From assembly GCA_023333565.1 (NCBI GenBank), contig JAJKFH010001865.1, positions 2,852,001 to 2,916,000 of the forward strand: a DNA stretch of 64,000 bases, written 5' to 3'. The translations under genes were made by a program, and so were the position numbers. The notes under the pieces were generated by a model that did no database searches, had not been told where the DNA came from, and saw only the letters and a program-made list of their open reading frames with translations. Of this stretch, positions 1-11,879 are shown piece after piece (position 1 is the stretch's first letter; every line of letters starts with the position of its first letter). Origin of the DNA: Puffinus mauretanicus. Taxonomy: Eukaryota > Chordata > Aves > Procellariiformes > Procellariidae.

Positions 1-1889
1 TGATAAATCTTCCATGACACCACTTTGATATATACCAGCTACCAAGTGCCTAAATCCATTTAATTTGCACTTAATCAATATCAGATAGTGTTGACTTCTA
101 ATCACAATAACATGCAGTTCATTGCTTTAAGAAAGGCAGTTTCTGTGGTATGTAAACAATTGCTTTAATCACCCAAACTTATCTCATCAGAGGAATGAAA
201 CCAGACCCACATGCCATAAAAGCTGGTTGACTCATATTCCCGTCTTTTAAATTTTAAATAATTAATTCCCATATCAGCATTCTGATTTTCATCCTTCGCG
301 CTAGGAATGATGTCAGCCTGGTTGGTCTAATAGTTTCAGTCATTCCACCTGCCGTTTCCAGCCACTCATATGGTCTTAGCACGCACCCTCCTGCCTGGAG
401 CCTCATTGCTGTCAGATAAATAACTCAGGTTTTCTGCCTGAATCATATGATATTAATAGATTCATCCAGTTATACTAAAAGGCACAGGCTTTTCCAAATT
501 CTTCACAACATCCTTTCCTGAATATTTATAGCTGTGTCATTAATTCAAGTAGCATCATGGAAGGCAGAAAATGCTATAACTTTAGCACATGCAGAGATCC
601 CAGTGTAGCATGACTATTCAAAAATCCTAGACACAGAAAGCTTTTATTAAAGATCCAGAAGAGTCCAGTATTGGCAGTTTTATAAGGCATCATGCTTGGA
701 TAATTCTCCTTCTATAACATCAGCACTGACATGGGAGACTTCTGATTTTGACCTGCAAGCTCTTGTTTGAATGTTCTTCAGGTTTCTTACCCCAAAACTG
801 TCTTGTTGCTTTCGTATTATAATCTCTGTCTCTCCCTTTTAAAACATTGGCTAGCTAGTATGAATGCACTGCTTAAAAGTTCTGCTACCGGACTGATGCT
901 TGGATAGACAACGGAACTGTTATGAGGAAATAGAATGAAACATAAATAGAGAAAACATCCCTACTACCTGGTTCCTTACAACAGATCACAAAGCCAGTAC
1001 TGCCATCCCATCAAATCTCATTCAGGAGAGGAAAGAAACAGTGCAGGCAGGTCCCAAAGAGATGGGCATAGGAAAAGATCCATAATTAATACCCAGCTGC
1101 AGAAAAAGATCAATTTCCATAGCAAACATGTTATGTTTCCTGGTATTTTAGGGGGGCGGGGGGAATAATGCCATTTCTGAATTACACAGTCACTGCATCC
1201 AACAGCTGTAGCTCGAGATGAATGGAAAATTCTTTTTTCGCTCTTTAGTGCTGATCTGAAGTTTTCTCTCTTTTTATAACCAGTTGTTCTGACAGCAACA
1301 ACCCTGAGTAATGGGGTTACTCCAGGGACTAGGACACCTGGGAGAATGTGTAACAAGTATTCATACGTGGTTTTCACAAACAGCCCCACTCAACTTCAAA
1401 ATGGATAGAATAGAAATACTGCAAAGTATATGACATACAAGCAATGACAACAAAACTAAATCTTTTTTCTAAGTTGTTTTTGTCATAACCACAAAAGTTC
1501 TGTTGAGCAAAAAGTCTAAATTCCAGCTTAACATGCTGGAGGGCACAAGCAAAAGAAAAGAAGCTCTTATAGCGACAGACAGAAAATTAATTCCTCCCAT
1601 CTGTAGGTATGCGGCTCCACAGCAGTGACAGAAAACAATTCAGGATGTTAGCACCTCATTTTCAGCTGTCATTTAAAACAACTAGTCCATTTACTCTACC
1701 TGACCTCCAGTTATGTCAGATGCATTCAGCTTGCTTTGGAAAGATCCACTGAATATTTTAATTTAAGGGCACTGGAAGCCTGAGAAGAAAAAGTTCAAAA
1801 CATCTGAGAAACATTTCTGTCATTTGATTTTCACAGAAGAGGGATGCAATGGTTAAAATTTAGCAACATAATGTTTAGCCACATATACA

Positions 1890-1964
1890 ATCTGGCCATA
1901 GCATTTTGAATTAACTGCAACCTATTCAAAATCTGGTATTTTCAATTAACTGGAGCTTATTCAC
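1890..1964. repeat. Imperfect two-copy tandem duplication
   Basis: Two adjacent units begin with atctgg, at 1,890-1,930 (41 bp) and 1,931-1,964 (34 bp). A third start of the unit, atctggc, follows at 1,965. The units share attttNaattaactg and a common end, attca. The second unit lacks about 7 bp after its first six bases. It looks like an old local duplication that has diverged. No function is evident. Confidence 0.6.
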
Positions 1965-4900
1965 ATCTGGCAAACTAGCAAACAGAGCGGGAGAGTGTTA
2001 CAGCAGCTTAGCGGAAGCCTGCCATGAATACACATTTGGACAGCCTGGGAGAGCATCAGTGTCACTCTGGGAATGTTCCTGGCATGGTAAAAGAAAAACA
2101 TCAAAGACATTACTGATTTAAAACTGCCTCCAAGAGTGCAATCTGTAGTGACAGGAAATGGAAAAATTATCCTCAAAGGGACTGCGAAGAAAGAGCTAGT
2201 CCAGCGTGATAGTGGGTTCCACGCATACAGCTTATGTTTTGTCAAAAAACTCACTAAAGCAAAATATTGTGCAGGTTTTGGCCCAAATTCAGAAACAAGT
2301 CTTCAGGGCGGCTCAGAAACTGCAGGAACCAAATCAAGTTTGGAAGGGACAGCTCAGAAAGGAAGTCTTGTCATCTGCATGGTACATCTAATATTTTAAA
2401 AGGCTACTGTAACCTAGATACCAGCATTTAAAAAACAACAAAAGACTAATAAGGTCTGAAGATGGAACCCTGAAGAGCTACGAGAAGAAAAAAAGATTGA
2501 CCAGAATAACTCTCAGAGAGCTCTGTCTGAGACTACTCCAAACATGCCAAAATAATACTCATGGTAACCTAGCAGTGCCTCTTCAAAGTTGACATTGCCT
2601 CAGCGTGATTGATGGAATCAAAAGTTGCCAATAAACACAGGGGAAGAAAAAGGACACAACTTTGATCCCAAGGTAGGCTGAGGACTATTAAAGTCCATGA
2701 AACTACTATGCGTAATTCCCATGCATAATGCACAAATGCAAATTCTCATAGAATATATGTTATTGAGGCTTAATTGGAAGAATTAATGGATATAGGCTTT
2801 TGCAGCAGGAAAATCTATTTATAGGATATGTTTTTGTAAACTGTGGAAACAGGCCCTTAAACTCCTTTACCAGTTTCTAAGCTGAACAACCTAGCTGTAA
2901 AATGTATTTTAAGGAAACTGTTTAAGTATTCAGGGACAATACACAGAGTAAATTTCTTGTCGCAGTCTGAATCCTATTGCTACACAGGGCCCTGTAAGAG
3001 CACTTCAGCACAATACATCATTCTGATTACTCTTTAGCAGTTGAATATTGCTCCACAAAAATGAATTTCATATAGAGAGGGTAAGACATTGGTTACACGC
3101 CATCTTAACTTGGCTTTACGCTTTTGGGGCATTCCCCTTTGCCCTAGGCCAACCAGAGATTAAGTAAGTCTTTGACAAAGTTGGAGGAGACCCACTACAC
3201 TAAATTACATTTGCTTCAATGAGCTCTTCCAACCTCTGGAGATCATGAGTGTGGCACAAAAGAGCTATGCCAAGGCTGAATTCTTTATCTACTGCTCCTT
3301 GCTGAGTCACACGATCTATTCCTATAGACACTAAGTAATATTTATACACAATCAATTCCTGTAGTCCTGTTATGGTTTGGAGGAATCAAAATGGACAGCA
3401 TCAACCTAGGGAAGAAAACTGATTTTCGTGTATATTTCCTGGTGACTCAGGTACTTATTTTTATAGCTCATGGGACAAAGTGCAGGTCTGGGACATTTGC
3501 GGATACGCCTTTGATTTGTTTGCCAAATTTAAAACCAGTCCTTAACACTCTTGGGTTTCCCATGTGTCCAAAAGATCATTCCAAAAAGAGGGCCCTCATG
3601 GGGGTTACCACATCAAGAAACACTGAGGAAGAAAAAGAGCATATGCTACAAGATGGTGGTGGTGGAGGAGGAAGTGTGCATTTGGGATACAGACAGCCTG
3701 GAAAAGCCGAGGGGATCATTCTTACTTCCTGCTGATAGTCAGTCTGTGCCAATGACCGGGGCAAGTGGGGTCGCAGTCTGAGTGGCAGAAGGAAGGAGAT
3801 GGAGGCTGTACCGCTGTGTCAAGGGACGTAGGAGCCTGGAGCACATCTTGCATGTATTTCCCTCTGGAAAATGCCAGGCAGCCGAGCAGGGTACATGAAT
3901 TAGAAAAACGACAGGCATGGGTGACTACTGAATGGCAGAGGTAGCCAGCTCGCATGTTTAACAGAATAAGTCTGGACAAAGCTGATTCTTTGCACATGTG
4001 CTGAGCAGCCAATATGCAAATTTCTGCATTACTTAGATCTCTTGAACAAATGGTCAAATTCCTCTTGGGTACCTAACAATGTCTCCAGTCATAAAAGAGG
4101 CAGAGGACACAACAGGAAATACTAAAAGAAAGACAAAAGCCCTCGGTTCCCACCAGTAAATCTGCATCCATGATCACAACATCTTTTCTTGATATCCTGA
4201 AGCAAAAGAAGGAAACCAGAAGCTACTGAGAGCAAATGGTACGACAGATATGCTTTTCAACAGCACTGCTCTTGCAGTTTCCAGGGGGGATATGTTGTAC
4301 TTTGGGTTAAAAAGCCCCTTTTCTCACAGTACAAATAATACAGAACTCTGGACCACTGTGCAAAGAAAGCCAAGTATATTCTGCTCTGACTCACGTTAAG
4401 TCAGGTTTTTTTAGTCAAACTGATTGGCAGCAAAGTCCTAGTTTACTCATTTGTTCAGGTGGTCTTTTCAAGTATCATCAGCTGCTCTGTTTTACCTGGT
4501 ATCCACCTAAACCAAATGTAGATCTGAACTCCCTGACCTTTTCAAGGAAGTTTGTATATGAATCTAATTTTCTTATACAATGCCATTCCTTCCTCCCCAA
4601 TGGGGAGTTTTGGAGATTTTTTTTTTTAGTATTTGGGCATTTTAACATGGAATTACATAGAAAGTATTGCCTGAACATGGTATTGTACTAGATCTTCAGA
4701 CAATGAAATCATTACGAAAACTTTATAGGCATCATTCCCACCAGAAAATATTTTCCATAGTAAATGTTGCTGTTTTCCTACTCCAAAGTCAAACCACTGT
4801 TTTTTAACAAAAAACAAATATAAATGCCTTTCCCAAACAGGTGGTGAAAAAGAATGAAGTACAGCTGTGTTACACATATAAGACTCCAAAGTAAAAAGCT

Positions 4901-6510
4901 ACCAAAACCTTTAAATTTTTCTTAGTGTTCCCAACACTGTACTTAGAAAAATATTCCACCACCACAAAATTCAGAGAAAATCAATTCAGCTGGGGAGAAC
5001 TTTCGAGATACAAGGGTCAGAGATACTACAACAAGTAGAGATACATAAACTGGTATAAAGAGTACATAAATATTAGGGTATTACCAATTGCATACCAGCA
5101 TAATCAATTTAAGAGAATCTTAATCAGTGTAACTGAAGTAAGTGTCGATAAGGTGCAACAAAATGTAAACCGAACTACTGCCCAGTCTATCCGAACACAT
5201 CTCCTCTGTCCCATCCCTCCCATACCCTGAACTCACGTTCCTGCATGCATCAGCAGACGGGATGTAGGATTAAGAGATTCAAACCGAATTGAAACACGGC
5301 GGGTCCTTTGACTTTAGGTTACGCCCTGACATGTATCTTCATACTCGCAGAACTGCATTTCAAGAGTATGTGTACTCATTCGCCTTTAAGCCTTTAAGCC
5401 TGCCTTCAGCCATACCAGTTGAGTACAGCCCTTTTGGGCCCTTCATAGGTAAGCTCCACAGATAGAGCCAAGAAACCTACTGAGCTCCAGTTTAGCACAT
5501 TGTTTCAGTTGCTGACTCCGAAGTAAGCATTTGAAGAGAATCGAAATAAGCAGGTGTTAAAAAGCACAAACGGTGGTAACAGCAGGACCTCTTCTAAAAC
5601 ACTTCTGCTTCTACATTTACCGGGGACCCTCAGTTCCTGGTGATTGCTGCTGTTCCTCAGAACACACCAAGGTGGATGTAGGATTTACATTGTTAATAGA
5701 AGTCACTGATGTCTGTGGTAGACATTCGAGGCAAGATATTGTTTTCTTTAGTTGACGTGCTTTTTCCCCCCGTTAATTTAACAGGAGAACTGTGCCTTTC
5801 ATGAAAACATAACTTTAAAGATTTTCAGCAGCTTTTGAAATAGGCCTGTTTGGGGTAGTGTACGTATATTTGACATAACTCATTACTCCGTGCTTTTAAG
5901 CAATCTGTATAGCTATACTCTTTGCCAAGTAAGTAAAGCTGAAATATCTGTAGTATGAGACAGCAATACCAGTAATATATTATTTTGAGAGAAATATGGA
6001 AGCACATCTTTCCCAAATAATGCTAGCAAACTTCATTCACTCAGAAAAAAAGCCCTTCTAATATTATAGTGCTTTTCTACTGTTACACAAACTTGAGCAA
6101 AAAGGGAAACCACATTAGGCATTTTAAAATAATACAAAGGAATGACTCCCTTCAGTTATCTGAAAAGGGTTACAGCACTCCATCTTCCCTACTGAATTCA
6201 ATTTTGACACAAATGTTATCAAACCTCCATGTTTTAGTACAGTGAAGTTAGTTGTCTCTGTACTTTCTGTCCATGTCACAAGAGCTCCCAAATAGGAAAA
6301 TGACTGTCAGCAATCTAAAGTATGATGTAACATACTAAAAAAGTTACAAAGACTGAACTTTACTTTCAGACACAGTATTGATTCTTTCAGGAAGGAGATT
6401 AATTAAATTGGCTTATCGAAAGGAATGTCATCATAACATTCCCTATGTTGTGCCTACTAGGCATGAGATAGACAAGTTTACTGTGCCATTTATGCACTAA
6501 TATATGTTGC

Positions 6511-6546
6511 TTTTTTTTTTTTGGAAGGATAAATATATATATATAG
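6511..6546. repeat. T tract followed by a TA dinucleotide run
   Basis: A run of twelve T is followed by a short linker and then an alternating AT run. This is simple low-complexity DNA and is probably length-polymorphic. Confidence 0.8.
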
Positions 6547-8579
6547 ATAGGTTGTATCCACGGTTTCATAATATTTTCCCTTCTTTATCCACATATGGAA
6601 GAGAAACCATGAGACAAAACTTACTAAACACAGCAGGGAATCTGATTCAGACATGGGACATAAAAGAAAAGTTGCCAACAGCTACCAACGTTTGAGCTTT
6701 TTAGCCTATTTCCACCAAAGGGAATGCAGCAGAAGATGAGGATAAAGTGGCTGAATTCATTTGCTTAATGTCAGCAGACATACTGACTCCAAGCTGAGGG
6801 AGGCTGAGCGACAGACATCGCATGTCAGGAAGATAGCGATTTTCTCATATGTCTCAAGCACACAGACAAACTGCAGATTGGCAAGAACTTGAGGATATTT
6901 GTACTGCTTTGAAAATGAAGAATATAAAAGGAGTAACCATGGCCGGTGTTGTTAACTAGAGGTACCAGGAGATACGGGCAAAAAATAATTAACTCCTTTC
7001 CCACCCCCACCATTTTATACTGGATTTCTTCAAGCCTTTCTCTGCCACGGTTCATGAAGATGAAGGCAGACAACATGGAACCAGACAAAACCTCTGGTTA
7101 CATCCCTGGTGGCTGCAGAATGGTAGAGGTGTGCACATTTACAAAGTTGGAAGAAAGATACTGACACCATTACCATCACCTGGACGCCAACATTGCCAAC
7201 AATGTATAGCTGGATTGCAGCACCTCCCATAACACCTGCATGCTAAAAGTGAGCAATTTTATAAAGAGTAGAGCTTGCACAGACAATGATCTATTAGTCA
7301 TATTATAAAAATTTTAAGTGCCATTAGAGACAGAAGTCACGAATAAATAAACACATGAGAATTTGATGAGTAATCAGGTGCTAATATAGAAGGGCTTTCC
7401 CCCAGCCCAAAACTGTTAAATACTGTGGATCATGTTATGTACCATAGTACAGAGTTTTAGAATAATGCTTTTTAAATTATTATTTCTATGATGAGGGGAC
7501 TGCTAATTCTTGTCGGCCATATTGGGCCTTATTGCTTTTGTAGAATGAACTGGGTAAAAGTTTACTTAACAAATTAATATTTAATTTTAACTCTCTTTTC
7601 TCGCTAGTTTGGGGTTCGCAAACAGGTGTCATTTTATTGGCTTCCACAGGTTGCTTTTGGTTTTGTTATGATTCAATAAAATGTCTAGGTACAGCTCTGC
7701 GTGTTCGCTCAGTTGTAATGAATCAAGTGATTAAACACAGAATTTTAGTAAACCTACAAAGGGAACAGCAGAAAACTTCATGGGGGTGCAGACTCCCTGA
7801 CTGGTAATAAAAACCTTTAACAATTTTTTGTTCAAGTTGATACTCTGGAAAATCAGAGTGCAAACTACAATGCAACTTTAAAGAACTAAAAACCAACCCC
7901 CAAACCAAGCCTTCAAACAGGCTACCTCAACAACAATAGCATTTGCCACCTGGGATTCCCCTCATTTTTTCCCTTTTTTTCTATTTCTTCTTGTGCATGT
8001 GACAAGCCAAACCAAGAGGACGACCTCCCTGACTGACATGGTTCCCTGCGCTGCCCTAACAAATCCATGACCTGACTGGTCAGCAACTTTTGGTAACAGA
8101 ATGGAGAAATGGTATGGTAGGATTCATCATGACACGTTTGGGAAGGGACCTCTGTTGCAAAAGGCAATGAAAGCGTGCCTGAAACTTCCCAAAGCTCTAC
8201 TTCATCCTGCACAAGCTAACATCCTCATTGCCTGATGCTGCACACAACACTGGCAAGTTAAAAGTCAGATCAGAGCAGTGAGTTGGCACCGACAACTCAT
8301 CAATGCTGCAACCCTTTAACACCATCCTTGAAAGGCAGCAGTTCTCAGACTACTTCTTTTCCAAAAATTTCCAGAGGTTTTAATGTCCACAAGTTCTGTG
8401 TGTCGTGGTATTTCCATGCTTGCAGCAGTTCCTCGATCTCAGAGTTTCCCTGCAGCACTGCTGCTGTGCCTCTGTTCTTCCATTCTGCTTCTGCTGGAGA
8501 TTTTGTTCTTGTGTTCCTGCTGTGCGCAGTAGCTATATCCTCAGGCTCCTCTGTTAACAACCAATGGGAAGCTCAGTAC

Positions 8580-8597
8580 TTTTTTTTTTTTTTTTTT
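8580..8597. repeat. Homopolymer T tract (18 bases)
   Basis: Eighteen T in a row. It could in principle be the tail of a minus-strand retrocopy, but the sequence to its right shows no recognised coding frame or target duplication, so I call it a simple repeat. Confidence 0.85.
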
Positions 8598-11500
8598 GTG
8601 CAAGAAATTGAATCCTCTCTACCTGTTTTCTTCATGACAAGGCCACAGTTTGTAACCTTCATCATTTTGGTATGCCAGCCTTTCATATGTAACCATAACT
8701 GCTCAGTCCAACTCTGCATCAAAAATGAGTAGGAACCTTAATCACATGATAAAGAGATGTCATCATCCCCATATCTCTCACTTTTTTTTTAAAGCACAAG
8801 CCTTTTTTATGTGGCTAATTCAAAACGCATATCAGACCCTCTTTTGCCAGCTGATGTTCCGTAGTACCTGTCAAGCTGGATAACCCATCAATGATACAGC
8901 TTTTGAAGGTCCCAGAGTGGAAGAGAGAGGTGGCGGTCACCATTATTGATGTGACTGGAGGACTATAAGAGCTTGTCAACCATGACATGTCTGTGAATGG
9001 AAGGATCAGCAAGGAGATTAGCAAAAACGTAGGTGGACCAGCAAAGTTTTCTCTATCAACTAACATGACAGATTCAACAGTAAGAAGGATTTCTCCAAAG
9101 GAGCCAGACAACCACTGATAAGCTGCAAAAGTATGTGTCAGTTGACTAACCAACAGGCAGTCCCTTCTCTCCTGCCTCTTTCCTCCCTCCATGACAGCAG
9201 TGATAGGAAAGAAAGGACCAAACCAAAACGGTTTCATTTTTTCCATTAGGAGATTCTCTGCAAAAAGCATTTGAAAGGGTCTCTGTGAAGAGAACCCAAA
9301 CAAACAGAAGACAAAATGAAACTAAAAAGCAAACAAGCAAGAGACTTCCCTTTATTAATAGTCCTTTCCATGCTTAAAGTCATACAATTAGCGTTCCTAA
9401 AAAGAGCCTGGGCTTTGATTTTAATGCTGGCAGGTGTTGGTCTATTCATGATGGCCATGTAGTTCACAGGCAGACAAAGTCACTGTTCTATTTCTATAGG
9501 TATGTTCTCAAATTATAACTCACAGAATTGATGTTTCAACAGTTTTTATGCAGTAGGCATAAATGTCACCACCTCAGTTGCCCCTTTGGACTCATTTGAG
9601 GCCTTCCTCTCCTTCAGTTCTGGGAAAGAGGAGTTACTCATAGCAGTACATTTCTCTAGGGCGGAAGGTTCAGTGGTTGGAGTAACCACAATAAATTCAT
9701 CAAAACATGCATGTTAGGCTATGGAGTGGGGCTGTTTCTACATGCCTGTTTTGTGTGCCTTGTTTTCCTACATAATTGCTTGGGGTGCTTGGTTGTATTT
9801 CAAGCCCATGAGCAGTCAGATAATTTGGTTGGAAATTGTGTTGTGGAAGTGAACAATCCTTCTGCTCCCGCCCCCACTCACTCTGCTTGCAATGTTTCTT
9901 CCAGATATTCACCCCAACCCTTCACTCTTGCCTACCCGTTTACCAGGAGTTGAAAACTGCCTTGTTAGAAGAGGAGGCAATGGTTGGGCAGCCACAGCAG
10001 GATCCACCAGTAGCCCATGGTTCAACACAGGGTTAAACAGCCTGTCACTGTTCTCACCAGCGGTGAGAGAAAGTATGGAAAAGGAGCAGAAAAGACAAAA
10101 CCAGGAATTTACAGGTTGGGCCATTGGAAGACTGACTATATTTCAGCTGCTAATTCCCATGCGGTGTTAGCGTACAGTGAACTGACTAGCGAATGAGTAG
10201 CTGAAACAGGTACATTTGCTAAGGCAGAGAGGGTTTATTTGCATCAAGCTGCAGCCACCACCCTGTGGAAGCGAATCTGGAGAAGCACAGTGTGAATGCT
10301 AGGGTGGTACAGGCAGAAATGCAAGCTCATGTATATCTTCCAGAGTATCTCCTAAAGATAAATACCAGCAGTGAATTTATACTGTATATAGGCTTTAAGT
10401 TTTGAAAAGTGATTTAGAAATTAGCAGATGACTTGACCTGTGCCACTCATTCCTCATATGCCTTTGGTAAATTTAATTGCTGAAATCACTTCACCCAGCA
10501 GAAAAGTTCCCAGCAGCTCCAGTGAAATTAGGACTTTATTGTAGATATGCTACTGTGATTTGTCTCCAACACAGCTGAGCACCACTTTTTGAGAGTGCCA
10601 AAGTGCCTGTAAGCCACGTATATGAATTGAAAATGCTATCCTTTATTCTCTCGGTGCTTCAGTTGTCCAAACTTAAAATGGAGGTGGGATTTAAGCCTTA
10701 CACGGTTTGCAAATGTCCTTAGTTACCTGACCGTCATTTTAGTCACAAAAAGAAAAAGGTATTTTGTGGCTGGAGCAGATCTTCAATTCAGTCTGTTGCT
10801 CAGTGCTCCAACAGCTGTACCAGAGCAGTGGAGGTAGGAAGAAGGACCTAGAGCTACTGGCAAATTAAATCATAAATGATAATTGCAGGAACCAAAGTGT
10901 GTAAGCACAGTTCCAATGCCTGTCACCATCATGGTCTGGCTCAGCCCAAGCCCTTTATTATCTATTGAGGTCTATTGTACTTGCATCTGCAGTGTCAATG
11001 GAGGCTTGTTGAAGTCTTACTATTTTCCATAGCAAATATCGAACATATTTGAAAATACATGTCACAACTAACAATACATATTTTAGAGTGCTAGTTTAAG
11101 TAACTATAATGCATGCAGGAAATTGTGCACCTACAATGACTTCAAGATACACAGTCATTATAAGGACTACATTTTTTGCCTTACACTTTTCAGTTTATGC
11201 AATACATCACATTGCCTCCAAAATTTGTTGAGCTGCAAACAAACCCGCTTGCTGGGAAATGATATAAAAGATGATCCATAGCAGGAATATTAGAACTTGG
11301 GAGTTATAATACTGCACTGAGTATTTCTAAATCCCCAATAACTGCAGATTTCCTATAATTTATATAACATATTGTCCTGGTTTCATCTGGGATAAAGTTA
11401 ATTTTCTTCCTAGTAGCTGGTATAGTGCTGTGTTTTGGATTTAGGATGAGAATAATGTTGATAACATGTTTTAATTGTTGCTGAGCAGTGCTTACACTAA

Positions 11501-11625
11501 GTTAAGGACTTCTCAGCTTCTCATACTGCCCTGTCAGTGTGGAGGCTGGAGGTGCACAAGAAGCTGGGAGGGGACACAGCCAGGACAGCTGACCCGAACC
11601 GGCCAAAGGGATATTCCATACCATA

Positions 11626-11633
11626 TGACGTCA
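11626..11633. promoter_or_regulatory. Palindromic cAMP-response element in the LTR
   Basis: The sequence TGACGTCA is the full consensus binding site for CREB/ATF proteins. It lies about 10 bases upstream of where the LTR TATA box would be expected, as in other LTR promoters. Whether it is bound or methylated cannot be seen here. Confidence 0.65.
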
Positions 11634-11794
11634 TGCTGAACAAAAAACTGGGGAGGTTTCCTGGGGGAGCGGGGCTGCTGCTCGGGAACTGGCTGGGCAT
11701 CGGTCAGCAGGTGGTAAGCAATTGCATCGTGCATCACGTGTCTTGTATATTCTTTTATCATTATTATTATTATTTTCCCTTGCTTTTCTGTCCT

Positions 11795-11800
11795 ATTAAA
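11795..11800 (+). promoter_or_regulatory. LTR polyadenylation signal ATTAAA
   Basis: ATTAAA is followed by ctgtctttatctcaaccc, the conserved R-region context of this LTR family as I recall it. It could end transcripts that enter from the left on the plus strand. Confidence 0.6.
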
Positions 11801-11857
11801 CTGTCTTTATCTCAACCCACAGGTTTTACCTCTTCCAATTGTCTCCCCCATCCCACC

Positions 11858-11879
11858 GGGGGGGGGTGGGGGTGGGGGG
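11858..11879 (+). repeat. G-rich tract near the LTR 3' end
   Basis: G runs of 9, 5 and 6 are separated by single T. The long first run could split to supply a fourth tract, so a G-quadruplex is possible. The tract is part of the LTR and its length probably varies between copies. Confidence 0.65.

Larger units (their letters stand above)
1..11372. other. Noncoding AT-rich stretch, no gene recognised
   Basis: I see no gene, RNA gene or recognisable transposon here. Open frames are short and carry no family motifs. The longest, 162 codons on the minus strand at 8,815-9,303, is within what chance gives in AT-rich DNA of this size. Local features are a degenerate tandem duplication at 1,890-1,964, G runs at 1,151-1,163, a TA/T-rich patch near 6,511-6,546 and an 18-base T tract at 8,580-8,597. 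The stretch could be intron or intergenic. Small exons cannot be ruled out without a homology search. Confidence 0.7.

Noticed and set aside
8580..8597. Possible poly(A) tail of a minus-strand processed pseudogene
   Set aside because: The DNA to the right shows no recognisable coding sequence and I found no flanking duplication. Retrocopies are rare in birds because CR1 does not use poly(A) tails.
8283..8732. 149-codon plus-strand open frame
   Set aside because: It includes the 18-base T tract as a phenylalanine run. It matches no family and shows no signal of coding.
9960..10040. Segment with gggcagcc resembling a CR1 landmark
   Set aside because: Neighbouring bases do not follow the CR1 order, so the match is an isolated 8-mer.
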